Assembly (NCBI RefSeq): GCF_024436375.1
Contig: NZ_JAFMZM010000002.1
Location: forward strand, 124,001-188,000
DNA from: Nocardioides astragali
GTDB taxonomy: Bacteria; Actinomycetota; Actinomycetes; Propionibacteriales; Nocardioidaceae
Length of the DNA: 64,000 bases
Reading direction: 5' to 3'
Both the position numbers and the translations under genes were made by a program. Below, in pieces: positions 43,819 to 52,656 of the stretch (its first letter is position 1; each line of letters begins with the position of its first letter). The notes beneath the pieces are model-generated. The model ran no database searches and had not been told where the DNA came from. It saw nothing but the letters and a program-made list of their open reading frames with translations.

Positions 43819-46491
43819 TCAGTTCTCGGCGTACTTTCCTGAATCGTGCGCGCAACCGGCGCCGGGGGTCAGAGGCGACGGACCCGGTCCGGCGCGCCGT
43901 TGGTCCCTGGCGGCCGTTGCGTTCCGCCTCGTCTTGACCAGGCCGTCGACCAGCACCACTCCCGCGCCTGTCGCCAGAGCGCCGGCCCAGCCGAGTCCGC
44001 TCGGCCAGGAGCCGCCCAACAGGTCGGCCAGCCATGGGACGCCCACGAACGCGACCAGCAGCACGATCTCCGCGACGACTGCAGCCACCACGAGCGGATT
44101 GTCCGCCGGTCGCAGCCTCCAGACGGGGCGGGTGGTGCTCCGGCAGGCGAAGGCGTTGGCCATCTGTCCGATCGCGATGGCTGCGAAGGCTGAACCCGAT
44201 GCCACGGCGAGCAGGTGCGCGGACGGCTGCTCCCCCCACCGCCATCCACCATGCACCAGGACGGCGGTGAAGGTCGCCATCGACAGCGTTGCCTCGGTGA
44301 CGCCCAGGACCAGTAGCGAACGGCGCATCAGGGCCCGGTCCAGCAGCACGCGCGGCGGCAGGCCACGCATGATGCCTTCCCGCGGCGGCTCGGCACCCAG
44401 CGCCAGGGCCGGCAGCATGTCGGTGCCGATGTCGAGTGCCAGCACCTGCAACACCGCCAGTGCCAGGGGATAGCTGCCGCCCGACAGCGCCCACACGGCG
44501 AAGGGCGCGAGCTCGGCCACGTTGTCGGTCAGGTGGTACGTCAGGAAGCGGCGCACGTTCTGGAACGTCGCGCGCCCCTGCTCGATCGCACGCACGATGG
44601 TCGCGAAGTGGTCGTCGAGCAGGACGAGGTCGGCGGACTCCCGGGCCACGTCGCTACCGCTGGCGCCCATCGCCACCCCCACGTCGGCCTCGCGGAGGGC
44701 GGGAGCGTCGTTCACGCCGTCGCCCGTCATCGCGACCACGTGCCCGCGCATGCGGAGGCACCGCGCGATTCGGAGCTTGCCCTGCGGGACGACCCTGGCC
44801 ACGACGGCGCCGTGCGGGGTGTCGAGGATCTCGGCGAGACGGGCGTCGTCGTGGGGGAGCGCGCGTCCGTCGAGCACCACGCCTCCGGGGGCCAGCAGCC
44901 CCACCTCCTCGGCGATGGTGCGGGCAGTCCTGGGGTGATCGCCGGTCACCATGGCAACGCGGATGCCAGCAGCCCGGCACCGAGCCAGAGCCTCTGCGAC
45001 GTCGGGACGCGGTGGGTCCTGCAGGGCAAGAAGGGCCAGGAAGTGGAGGTCGTGCTCCATGTCGTCGCAGACCTCGCCCGACCACGTACCCGTAGCCACA
45101 GCCAGGACGCGCCGCCCTGCGCCGGTCAGGGCCTCCAGCCGCTCCGCGCTGTCGACCGGAACGTCGCGGCACCTCCCCAGGACGGCCTCCGGGGCACCCA
45201 GCACGGAGACGACCCCGTCGGACAGGTGCGAGCTGAGCATCCGGTCCGCGGTGTAGGCACGTCGGGTCCCGTGGTCCGGTGCCTGCGGCACTCCGAGTCG
45301 CAGCGTCAGGCAGTGCACCGCGGCGTCCATCGGGTCGCCGTCCGAGACCCAGGAGTCGTGGCGCTGCACCGTGCGTCCAGTGACACAGGCGAGCGCCGAA
45401 CGGGCAGCGCCCACGGCCAGCACCCGCGCGTTCTCGCTGCCGCTGATGGTGGCCACGGGGTCGTAGCCACACCCGTGGAGCGTCACCGGCCCCCAGCGTG
45501 TGACCACCTCGACGACGCTCATTCGGTTCTGGGTAATCGTCCCCGTCTTGTCCGTGCAGATGAAGGTCGTGGCACCGAGGGTCTCGACCGCGTCCAGGCG
45601 TCGCACGAGCGCGTTGTCCCTCGCCATCTCGCGGGCCCCTCGTGCGAGGGAGAGTGTCACCGTCGGCAGCAGGCCCTCCGGCACCAGTGCCACCGAGACG
45701 CCGACGCCGAAGAGGAACGCCTCGGTTGTCCCGAGTCCCAGCACCATGGAAGCGACAGCCAACGAGACACCGGTCACTGCTGCGAGGACGGCGACGATCC
45801 TGACCACCCGGTCCAGCTGTTGGGTGAGAGGGCTCGGCGGACGATCTGCCTGGCCCGTCAACGACGAGATCCGGGCGAGGGTGGTGTCCTGCCCTGTGGC
45901 GTTCACGATGGCACGGCCCTCTCCGTCCATGACGAACGTTCCGGCGAGCAGGCGATCGCCCGGTCCGTGCGGCACGGCCCCGCTCTCTCCCGTGACCAGG
46001 GACTCGTCCACTGACAACCCGTTCGCTGCCAGCACCACGACGTCCGCCCCCACCCGGTCACCGGCGGAGAGGAGGACGACATCATCGACGACGAGCTGGT
46101 CGGCCCCGACCGAGGCAGATGCGCCGTTGCGCAGGACCCGGGTCAAGGCCGGGAGCAAGGCACGCAGGCGCTCGGTGGATTGGTCAGCGCGGTACTCCTG
46201 CCAGAACGCGAAGCCAGCATTCAAGAGCACGATGACGACGATCGCGGCTGCGAGCTCGGGCATCCCGGCCAGCAGGGCGAGGCCTGACGCGACCCAGAGA
46301 AGCACGGCCAGGAGGTGGGTGAGCTGACCTGCCAACATCCTCCAAGCGCCGGGACGCACCGGCTCCGGCAGTCGGTTCAGGCCGTCGCGGTGCTGCCGCA
46401 GGACCACCTCAGCGGTCGTCAGGCCTGCGCCGCGACGGAGTCCTGGCGCCCTCGCCGGCCAACCAGCTGGTGCATCAGGCGTGGTCGTCAT
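43819..46491 (-). CDS. P-type cation-transporting ATPase (P2 family) 1
   Basis: This 890-residue pump has an N-terminal cation-ATPase domain (GLTTAEVVLRQHRDGLNRLPE), the actuator motif LVTGESGAVP, the phosphorylation motif CTDKTGTITQN with Asp314, the hinge MTGDGVNDAPALREADVGVAMG, and ten or so membrane segments. It belongs to the calcium/sodium-type group, like mycobacterial CtpF, which is DosR-induced. Metal specificity cannot be read safely. The start codon lies within the last codons of the upstream USP gene (17-nt overlap), so translation is coupled. Confidence 0.92.
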   Translation of the reverse strand: MTTTPDAPAGWPARAPGLRRGAGLTTAEVVLRQHRDGLNRLPEPVRPGAWRMLAGQLTHLLAVLLWVASGLALLAGMPELAAAIVVIVLLNAGFAFWQEYRADQSTERLRALLPALTRVLRNGASASVGADQLVVDDVVLLSAGDRVGADVVVLAANGLSVDESLVTGESGAVPHGPGDRLLAGTFVMDGEGRAIVNATGQDTTLARISSLTGQADRPPSPLTQQLDRVVRIVAVLAAVTGVSLAVASMVLGLGTTEAFLFGVGVSVALVPEGLLPTVTLSLARGAREMARDNALVRRLDAVETLGATTFICTDKTGTITQNRMSVVEVVTRWGPVTLHGCGYDPVATISGSENARVLAVGAARSALACVTGRTVQRHDSWVSDGDPMDAAVHCLTLRLGVPQAPDHGTRRAYTADRMLSSHLSDGVVSVLGAPEAVLGRCRDVPVDSAERLEALTGAGRRVLAVATGTWSGEVCDDMEHDLHFLALLALQDPPRPDVAEALARCRAAGIRVAMVTGDHPRTARTIAEEVGLLAPGGVVLDGRALPHDDARLAEILDTPHGAVVARVVPQGKLRIARCLRMRGHVVAMTGDGVNDAPALREADVGVAMGASGSDVARESADLVLLDDHFATIVRAIEQGRATFQNVRRFLTYHLTDNVAELAPFAVWALSGGSYPLALAVLQVLALDIGTDMLPALALGAEPPREGIMRGLPPRVLLDRALMRRSLLVLGVTEATLSMATFTAVLVHGGWRWGEQPSAHLLAVASGSAFAAIAIGQMANAFACRSTTRPVWRLRPADNPLVVAAVVAEIVLLVAFVGVPWLADLLGGSWPSGLGWAGALATGAGVVLVDGLVKTRRNATAARDQRRAGPGPSPLTPGAGCAHDSGKYAEN

Positions 46492-47371
46492 CGCCGACGT
46501 CGGCCGGGACCACTGCTACGTCCCCGACCGCCTCGCGCACGACCACGGGAGTGACGTTGCCCCACACCACCGTGTCGAGGAGTGGCATCTTGTGATGCCC
46601 GATGACCACCAGGTCGTGGTCGTGTGTCGCCTTGATCAACCGGCGGTCGGCGAACCCGCGCGAGAGGGTCAGGTGTACGTCCACCTCTGGGTAGCGGGCG
46701 ACGTGCGATGCGATGGCCCCCGACAGCTCGCCGCGCTCCTCGTCGTAGCCCTGCTCGTCCGGCGCCACGTCCCCGACGGGGCGGGTGACGTCCCAGAAGC
46801 ACCGCAGCACGGTCAGGGGGCACGATCTCTTCCCAGCGACGCGGAACGCAAACGCGAGCGCGGCGTCCGAGCGCGGGTCGCAGTCCGTGCCGACCAGGAC
46901 CGAGCGCAGCCCGGTGGCATGTGAGCGCCGCACGATGACGACCGGGCAGCGCGCCTCCTTCGCAACGCCTTGAGCGACCGATCCGAGCAAGACGGACTCG
47001 ACGGCCCCCAGCCCCGTCGCCCCGACGACGACCACGGCCGCGTCGCGCGACGCACCGACCAGTCCTGCCCTCGCTCCACCGTGGTGCAGGACCGTGCGCA
47101 CCTCGATGCCTCCTGGTGTGTGGACGCGGTGGGCCGCTTCCTCGAGGAGGGTGTGATGCCGCTTCGACGTACGTGGGTCCGTCGCCGACGAGGCGCGGGC
47201 GAAGGCCACTGGCTGCCCAGCACGGATCGAGGAACCCGTCGCGTGGAAGATCTCGAGTGGCCGCTGCTCCGCCTGGGCGTGGTCGTACGCCCAGTCGAGG
47301 GCGAGCTCCGCGCCGAGGGATCCGTCGTAGCCGACGATGACTGCTGCACGGGTCGTGAGATCGGTGTCCAT
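46475..47371 (-). CDS. Tandem universal stress protein 2
   Basis: This 298-residue protein has two UspA domains. The first has VIVGYDGSLGAELALDWAYD and the ATP loop VVVGATGLGAVESVLLGSVAQGVAKEARCPVVIV. The second has VLVGTDCDPRSDAALAFAF and the ending VVIGHHKMPLLDTVVWGNVTPVVVREA. It is the first gene of a four-gene operon (USP, P-type ATPase, flavodoxin, PPK2). The DevR-like pair at 47407-47443 lies just upstream. Confidence 0.93.
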   Translation of the reverse strand: MDTDLTTRAAVIVGYDGSLGAELALDWAYDHAQAEQRPLEIFHATGSSIRAGQPVAFARASSATDPRTSKRHHTLLEEAAHRVHTPGGIEVRTVLHHGGARAGLVGASRDAAVVVVGATGLGAVESVLLGSVAQGVAKEARCPVVIVRRSHATGLRSVLVGTDCDPRSDAALAFAFRVAGKRSCPLTVLRCFWDVTRPVGDVAPDEQGYDEERGELSGAIASHVARYPEVDVHLTLSRGFADRRLIKATHDHDLVVIGHHKMPLLDTVVWGNVTPVVVREAVGDVAVVPADVGDDDHA

Positions 47372-47406
47372 GTCACCAGCCTGCGATGACGACGGTGGTC
47401 GAGGCA

Positions 47407-47443
47407 GGGCCGAGGGTCATGGACCGGAGGGGACGTTCGGCCC
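47407..47443 (-). promoter_or_regulatory. DevR/DosR-like box pair upstream of the USP 2 operon
   Basis: The proximal GGGCCGAGGGTCAT (47407-47420) and distal GGGACGTTCGGCCC (47430-47443) start 23 nt apart. The nearer box is 36 nt from the USP start, as for USP 1. Confidence 0.65.
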
Positions 47444-47494
47444 CGGCGGACGGTCGCGGCTGAGCGCCCCCGTTGGCCCAGGCATGCCGATGGT

Positions 47495-47530
47495 GGGACC
47501 TTGGTCCTGAGCCGTACCGACGCTCGACCC
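47495..47530 (+). promoter_or_regulatory. DevR/DosR-like box pair upstream of P-type ATPase 2
   Basis: The distal GGGACCTTGGTCCT (47495-47508) is close to the consensus. The proximal box, on the minus strand GGGTCGAGCGTCGG (47517-47530), starts 22 nt nearer the rightward gene. The pair therefore points in the opposite direction from the USP 2 pair in the same 215-nt divergent region. Confidence 0.68.
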
Positions 47531-47586
47531 TGTCCCAGGACCTTTCCTGCGTCGAGGCTCGTGGAAGGCCGACCCGGAGGAGCGCC

Positions 47587-47652
47587 ATGAGCAGGGACGA
47601 GGTCCCGGATCCCGTCGCCACGGACCGGGCGTCGAGAAGGTTCGCGCCGTGA
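47587..47652 (+). CDS. Possible 21-residue leader peptide coupled to P-type ATPase 2
   Basis: An ATG at 47587 is preceded by GGAGGAGC and opens a 21-codon frame (MSRDEVPDPVATDRASRRFA and one more residue) whose TGA overlaps the GTG start of the ATPase. The ATPase has no other ribosome binding site close by, so translational coupling is likely. It is in a different frame from the ATPase. It could alternatively be a frameshifted N-terminus, but the ATPase N-terminus looks complete. Confidence 0.45.
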   Translation: MSRDEVPDPVATDRASRRFAP

Positions 47653-50189
47653 CCGGTGCGCGCCCGCAGGACGGTCTCACGTCAGCGGAGGCCGCGACCC
47701 GGCTCGCGGAGCTGGGGCCCAACGAGGTGCCCTCGGCCCCGCCGGTGCCCTTGGCGCGACGGGTCCTGGCGCAGCTCGCCGATCCGATGATCCTGCTGCT
47801 CATCGGTGCGTTCGTGGTGGTCCTGGTCCTCGGGGACGTCGCCGACGGCGTCATCATCGCAGCCGTGGTGGTCCTCAACACCGCGATCGGGGTCGTCCAG
47901 GAGGTACGTGCCGAGAACGCGATCTCCGCACTCGAGCGGGTCTCGGCACCTCGGGCACGAGTTCGGCGGGACGGAGGGTGGGAGGAGCTGAGCTCCCGGT
48001 TGGTGGCGGTGGACGACGTCGTACGCCTCGAAGCCGGCGACGTCGTGCCGGCGGACCTGCGGCTGTTCGAGGCAGTGTCCCTGGAGGTGGACGAGGCGTC
48101 GATGACGGGGGAGTCATTGCCGGTCTCCCGGCGCGCCGGTGACGAGCTGCTGTCAGGCACTGTCGTCACCCACGGGCGCGGGACGGGCGTCGTGGTGCGC
48201 ACCGGCGCACACAGCGGTCTGGGACGCATCGCGGCGCTCATCGCCCAGACCCGACTGCGCCCTACGCCGCTGCAGCAGCGTCTCGCCCGGCTCTCGCGGC
48301 AGCTCGTGACGGTGACCGCCGGCCTCGCGCTGCTCGTGGTGGTGCTCGGGGTCGTCCGCGGCGACAGCATCGCCGATGCGCTGATCCTGGCCGTCAGCCT
48401 GGGCGTCGCTGCCGTGCCCGAGTCACTGCCGGCCGTGGTGTCGGTGGCGCTGGCCATGGGAGCGCACCGCATGGCGAAGCGGTCCGCTCTCGTGCGGTGG
48501 CTGCCGGCCGTGGAGACGCTGGGTTCGGTCTCGGTCCTGGCGTCGGACAAGACAGGCACGTTGACCGAGGGGCGGATGACGGTGCAGCGGGCTTGGACAC
48601 CGCTCGGCATGAGCACGGTCAGCGGTCGGGGCTACGAGGTGGCCGGTGACATCGTGGGTCCGAGCGCAGGGCAAGCCGCTCGGCTCATGCGGGACCTGGC
48701 GCTGTGCAACGAGGCGCGCATCTTCCGGGACGGACCTGACGACTGGCGGATCGTCGGGGACCCGATGGAGGCCGCTCTGCTCGTCGCTGCCGCAAAGGGA
48801 GGCGTCGAGCAACCGACGCTGCGAGACGCGTGGACGCGGGTCGACGAGGTCCCCTTCGACAGCGAGAGCCAGCGCATGACGACGGTCGATCGCCACGAGG
48901 ACGGTTGTCTCCTGGAGGTGGTCAAGGGAGCCCCCGAGGTGGTGCTGGACCTGGTTGCGGGCTCGCCCGACGTGCACGAGGCCCGTCGCGTCGCGCACGA
49001 CCTCGCCGATGGTGGCTACCGGGTGCTCGCCGTGGTCGACCGTCTCAAGTGCGCACGGGACGAGGTCTCGGATGGTGTGGCCTCAGAGGATGTCGTCGTC
49101 CATGAGCTCGTGGGGTTGGTCGGGATCGTCGACCCGTTGCGCGCCGAAGCCGCCGGCGTCGTGAGCGCCTGTCACGACGCCGGGATCCGGACCATCCTCA
49201 TCACCGGTGACCACCCGGCCACAGCTCGCGCCATCGCGGTCGAGGTGGGCATCGCCACTGACGGTGCCCAGGTCGTCTCCGGCGATGCGGTGGCCCGGGG
49301 CGAGCACGTCGAGCAGGTCGAGTCGATCGCCGTCTACGCGCGTACGCGACCCGAGCAGAAGGTCGACATCATCGACGCCTGGCAGGCGCGCGGGCACGTC
49401 GTGGCCATGACCGGTGACGGCGTCAACGACGCACCGGCCCTACGGCGGGCCGACCTCGGGGTTGCCATGGGGGACAGGGGTACGGAGGTCGCCCGGCAGG
49501 CAGCCGACCTCGTTCTGGCGGACGACCAGCTGCGCACCGTCGTGCACGCCGTGGAGGAGGGGCGGCGGATCTACGCCAACATCCGCGGCTTCCTGCGCTA
49601 CGCACTGGCCGGGGGGCTCGCCGAGGTCGCCGTCATCCTGCTGGGTCCGTTCGTGGGCCTGGGCTTTCCTCTCGCGCCCGCCCAGATCCTCTGGATCAAC
49701 ATGCTCACCCACGGGGTGCCGGGTGTCGCCTTCGGCAGCGAGCCGCTCGACCGGAGCACGATGCACCGGCCCAGTCCCTCGCCCGAGCGGTCGGTCCTGG
49801 GAGGCGGGCTGGTGCGCCAGATCCTGGTGGCTGGGGCGCTGATCGGAGCCGTGAGCCTGGCGGCCGGACTGCTGGCGGCCTCCCGCGAGCAGTCGGTGCA
49901 GACCTGGGTCTTCCTCACCCTCGGTCTCGCACAGCTCGGGCTGGCGCTGGCGCTCCGAGCCCCGCGCCGCGGGCTGGGCTGGCGCAGCCGCGGCCTGGAG
50001 GCAGCGGTCCTCGCCGCGGTGGCTCTCCAGCTGGCCGCAGTGACGTGGTCGCCCGTGCAGGACCTGCTCGGGACGCGTGCCGTCGGAACCGGCGAACTCG
50101 CCCTGTTGACCTGTCTCGCCGTCGTGCCCGGTGCGGTGACCGCGATGCAGCAGGCGGTCGGCCGCCGCGTCACACGCTCGGTGGGTTGA
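47649..50189 (+). CDS. P-type cation-transporting ATPase (P2 family) 2
   Basis: This 846-residue pump has the N-terminal domain (GLTSAEAATRLAELGPNEVP), actuator motif SMTGESLPVSR, phosphorylation motif LASDKTGTLTEG with Asp300, MTGDGVNDAPALRRADLGVAMG, and a C-terminal six-helix block. It resembles calcium/manganese pumps (PacL/PMR1 type); specificity is inferred only. It starts at a GTG overlapping the leader ORF. Its last 20 nt overlap the end of the convergent SRPBCC-like gene. Together with the 43819 gene it gives two divergent ATPase operons around one regulatory region. Confidence 0.92.
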   Translation: MTGARPQDGLTSAEAATRLAELGPNEVPSAPPVPLARRVLAQLADPMILLLIGAFVVVLVLGDVADGVIIAAVVVLNTAIGVVQEVRAENAISALERVSAPRARVRRDGGWEELSSRLVAVDDVVRLEAGDVVPADLRLFEAVSLEVDEASMTGESLPVSRRAGDELLSGTVVTHGRGTGVVVRTGAHSGLGRIAALIAQTRLRPTPLQQRLARLSRQLVTVTAGLALLVVVLGVVRGDSIADALILAVSLGVAAVPESLPAVVSVALAMGAHRMAKRSALVRWLPAVETLGSVSVLASDKTGTLTEGRMTVQRAWTPLGMSTVSGRGYEVAGDIVGPSAGQAARLMRDLALCNEARIFRDGPDDWRIVGDPMEAALLVAAAKGGVEQPTLRDAWTRVDEVPFDSESQRMTTVDRHEDGCLLEVVKGAPEVVLDLVAGSPDVHEARRVAHDLADGGYRVLAVVDRLKCARDEVSDGVASEDVVVHELVGLVGIVDPLRAEAAGVVSACHDAGIRTILITGDHPATARAIAVEVGIATDGAQVVSGDAVARGEHVEQVESIAVYARTRPEQKVDIIDAWQARGHVVAMTGDGVNDAPALRRADLGVAMGDRGTEVARQAADLVLADDQLRTVVHAVEEGRRIYANIRGFLRYALAGGLAEVAVILLGPFVGLGFPLAPAQILWINMLTHGVPGVAFGSEPLDRSTMHRPSPSPERSVLGGGLVRQILVAGALIGAVSLAAGLLAASREQSVQTWVFLTLGLAQLGLALALRAPRRGLGWRSRGLEAAVLAAVALQLAAVTWSPVQDLLGTRAVGTGELALLTCLAVVPGAVTAMQQAVGRRVTRSVG

Positions 50190-50916
50190 ATGCGGGGGAC
50201 TTGTCACTGGCGAGGTACAGCTCAGGACGGAGTGGTTCCCGCCCTGACTCGTGCGGTGTCGGTCGTTGTTCGGCACGACTCTTGAGCCCACGCAGCATTC
50301 CCGTCGCCATGACGAAGTCCGCCGGGATGATGGTGGCGATGTAGAGCGCGGTGAGCCACCACGGACTCATGCGTCCGCGCACTCTGAGATGCACTCGGGT
50401 CCAGGCGTCCGGCAGCTCGGTCAGGTGGACGGTCCACGTCCACGTGATCCGCGCGTCGTACCTCTCGTTCCACCCCGGTGGTAGGTGGGTCTGCGACCTC
50501 AGCACGAGCAGGTCCGGCGGCTCGACCAGAGCGACGCGGAAGTACGCGGTGCCCGGCCTTCCGTCCGGGATGATGTCACCGATGCGGAGGTTCCTGACCA
50601 GTTGTGGGTCGAGTCGTTCGAGGCTCTCCCAGTTGTCGGCGAAGAGCAGTGTGTCCACCCAGTGCGGGGTGTAGTAGCCGCCCAGGTGCCATCCCATCTG
50701 GCTCAGCCAAGGCCAGATCTCCCCGGGCCGCGCGTGGATGGTGAGACCGTGGTTCATCACCATCTGTGGTTGTGGGACGAGCTCGTCTCCGGGAAGGCGC
50801 GCGGCACGTTCTTGCGGCATAGATCCGGCTCGCCGGCCGAGCACCTGGAGCGTCGTGTAGGCCGCAGCCAGCCCGGCTGCGCTGCCCATCGTGGATGTTC
50901 GGATCATCTCGTTCAC
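50170..50916 (-). CDS. SRPBCC-like membrane-anchored protein
   Basis: This 248-residue protein has one hydrophobic N-terminal segment (GSAAGLAAAYTTLQVLG), then a region resembling SRPBCC (polyketide cyclase) domains: LTIHARPGEIWPWLSQMGWHLGGYY, with RVALVEPPDLLVLRSQT and a C-terminal membrane-like stretch (LTALYIATIIPADFVM). Ligand and function are unknown. It overlaps the convergent ATPase gene by 20 nt and follows the next membrane protein gene by 18 nt, so it ends a three-gene leftward operon. Confidence 0.72.
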   Translation of the reverse strand: MNEMIRTSTMGSAAGLAAAYTTLQVLGRRAGSMPQERAARLPGDELVPQPQMVMNHGLTIHARPGEIWPWLSQMGWHLGGYYTPHWVDTLLFADNWESLERLDPQLVRNLRIGDIIPDGRPGTAYFRVALVEPPDLLVLRSQTHLPPGWNERYDARITWTWTVHLTELPDAWTRVHLRVRGRMSPWWLTALYIATIIPADFVMATGMLRGLKSRAEQRPTPHESGREPLRPELYLASDKSPAFNPPSV

Positions 50917-50934
50917 CTGTGAGTCGAGCGTTCT

Positions 50935-51897
50935 TCAGGCGCCGCCGACAGCCCCGGAAGAGGTGCGGTGGGGCGGGGTCCGTCCCGGTTGGGTATGGCC
51001 TGCTCGATCCTTGTCATGACTTCCTCCCCTCCCAGACCGTGGCCCGAGGAGCAGCAGGACCAGCCCGGTCACGTACAGCAGCACGATGACGGGCTCGCCG
51101 GGGTCGTAGGCGACAGCGCCGGGGACGTCGGCAGCGACCTGGAACGGCATCGCCACCACATAGCTGAGCTGGTGCAGGACGCCGGCGAGGAGGGCCAGGC
51201 CGGCGAGCGCATAGCCCCATGGCGCACGCCGCCACAGCAGAAGGGCTGCGGCGGCGTAGAGGGGTACGAGCAGCGTCAGGTCCAGTGCCATCCCGAGATG
51301 AACGACTGTGTCCGTCTCCACCAGCTTGCTCCCCGTCGGTACGTCGCCGGTCATGGCGTTGTCGATGGCGAGATAGGCCCACATGCCGCCCAGTGCTGCG
51401 GCCAGCAGTCCGAGGATCCCGGCAACGGTGCGCACCTTGGTCCGGGCGCCGAAGCGGGTGGCGAGCGCACTGAGGTCGAGCGACGTCAGCGACAGGCCGA
51501 GCGCGACGAGTCCCGTCGCGAAGATGGCTGCGTGCAGGAGGAACAGGTCGTTGAACCCGGTGCCGAACAGGTAGTACGCGTAGGTGTAGACGACGTACCC
51601 GATCAGGCTGGCGACGACGAGGTGCGCCACCGCCGAGCCGCGCCACGCGCGATGCGCCGCGCCGGCGAGGGCCGGCGCCACCACCAGCACGGTGACCAGA
51701 TCGTAGGCGCGCAGCATCTCCGCGGTGGCCTCCGCGCCCGTGTAGACGTCGTCCACCAGGAGTCCGATCAGCGCCGCGGATGCGATGAGCCCGACAAGGA
51801 ACCAGGTCAGCCCGATCGTCGGACCGAGGGCGCCGCGGCCTCGCGGCGGCACATCGGGATGGTTCGGCATCCGCTGGTCATGCGCATCGAGCGTCAT
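50935..51897 (-). CDS. Polytopic membrane protein, unrecognised
   Basis: This 320-residue protein has about eight hydrophobic segments (TWFLVGLIASAALIGLLVDD; AHLVVASLIGYVVYTYAYYLFG; FLLHAAIFATGLVALGLSL; LTLLVPLYAAAALLLW; EPVIVLLYVTGLVLLLLG) and a hydrophilic His/Ser-rich tail. The ATG at 51897 has AAGGAG 8 nt upstream, and the first codons overlap the preceding gene. No family was named with confidence. Its operon has a DevR-like pair at 52548-52583. Confidence 0.75.
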   Translation of the reverse strand: MTLDAHDQRMPNHPDVPPRGRGALGPTIGLTWFLVGLIASAALIGLLVDDVYTGAEATAEMLRAYDLVTVLVVAPALAGAAHRAWRGSAVAHLVVASLIGYVVYTYAYYLFGTGFNDLFLLHAAIFATGLVALGLSLTSLDLSALATRFGARTKVRTVAGILGLLAAALGGMWAYLAIDNAMTGDVPTGSKLVETDTVVHLGMALDLTLLVPLYAAAALLLWRRAPWGYALAGLALLAGVLHQLSYVVAMPFQVAADVPGAVAYDPGEPVIVLLYVTGLVLLLLGPRSGRGGSHDKDRAGHTQPGRTPPHRTSSGAVGGA

Positions 51898-52498
51898 GAC
51901 GCCTGCTCCTTCCTGCGACCACCAGGCCGGCCTCCCAGCCGGGCGCGCGGCCGTGTGCGGGCGGGCCGAGCGAATCCATGTCGTGGCCCGACATCGCGAG
52001 GAGCCAGGAGACGAGGGAGTTCGAGTTCCACATGTCACCCGTACCGAGCTCATCACGACCCCACGTGGCGGTCGGGAAGGTAGGGGTGAGGGAGACCACC
52101 TGATCGGCCTGCGACGGATCAGCGCTGAGCCGCTGAGGACTCCCGACGGCCTCGGCGACGTCGGGAATGGCCCCGTCGCGCCAGCAGCGGACCTCGTAGC
52201 GGAACATCCGGGACCGTTCGAGGCACCTCAATCCCACAGGGCCCTCGCCCACCACCCCGCGATCAGGGGCGTCGGTGCTCCACACCGGAGCCATCTCGAT
52301 GATGAACCGGCCCCGGACAGTGCGAACGTCAAGTGCGGCGTGGTAGAGGTCGCGGGGGTCGCGGTGCTGGCAGTGCGCGGCAACCCACTCGAAGATCCGA
52401 CCGTTGCTTCGGACACAGTGGGTGTTGTCGCCGGCGCCGAGTGGCAGCCAGTAGAGGTCCACGCTGGCGGACGCAGGGACGACTTCCTCGGTAGACAT
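51878..52498 (-). CDS. Conserved hypothetical soluble protein
   Basis: This 206-residue protein has no membrane segment or signal peptide. Visible features are DLYWLPLGAGDNTHCVRSNGRIFEW near the start, a REFG-like core (FIIEMAPVW, GLRCLERSRMFRYEVRCWRDG) and a C-terminal segment with LVSWLLAMSGHD. Proteins of this appearance are found in actinobacteria without a known function. It is the first gene of the leftward operon, divergent from the DUF305 gene, and overlaps the next gene by 20 nt. Confidence 0.75.
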   Translation of the reverse strand: MSTEEVVPASASVDLYWLPLGAGDNTHCVRSNGRIFEWVAAHCQHRDPRDLYHAALDVRTVRGRFIIEMAPVWSTDAPDRGVVGEGPVGLRCLERSRMFRYEVRCWRDGAIPDVAEAVGSPQRLSADPSQADQVVSLTPTFPTATWGRDELGTGDMWNSNSLVSWLLAMSGHDMDSLGPPAHGRAPGWEAGLVVAGRSRRHDARCA

Positions 52499-52547
52499 GG
52501 TCGAGACCTCCTACTGCCAGCGAACGCCTGGGCGAGATCCCGGGGCA

Positions 52548-52583
52548 GGTGCAAACGTCGCCGTGCGTCGGGACGTTCGGCTG
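52548..52583 (-). promoter_or_regulatory. DevR/DosR-like box pair in the 52499-52656 divergent region
   Basis: The proximal GGTGCAAACGTCGC (52548-52561) and distal GGGACGTTCGGCTG (52570-52583) start 22 nt apart. The distal box shares eleven leading bases with that of USP 2. Orientation favours the leftward hypothetical-membrane protein operon; the DUF305 gene may also respond. Confidence 0.55.
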
Positions 52584-52656
52584 GTGTGACACGAGACCTA
52601 CTGCCCTGTCCACCCACGCGCACGCGGGACACGGTTGGCGGGAAAGGAGGTCTGCC

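Noticed and set aside
50170..50189. Overlap of ATPase 2 and the SRPBCC-like gene as an annotation error
   Set aside because: Both C-termini are coherent with their families and a 20-nt convergent overlap is ordinary in compact genomes.
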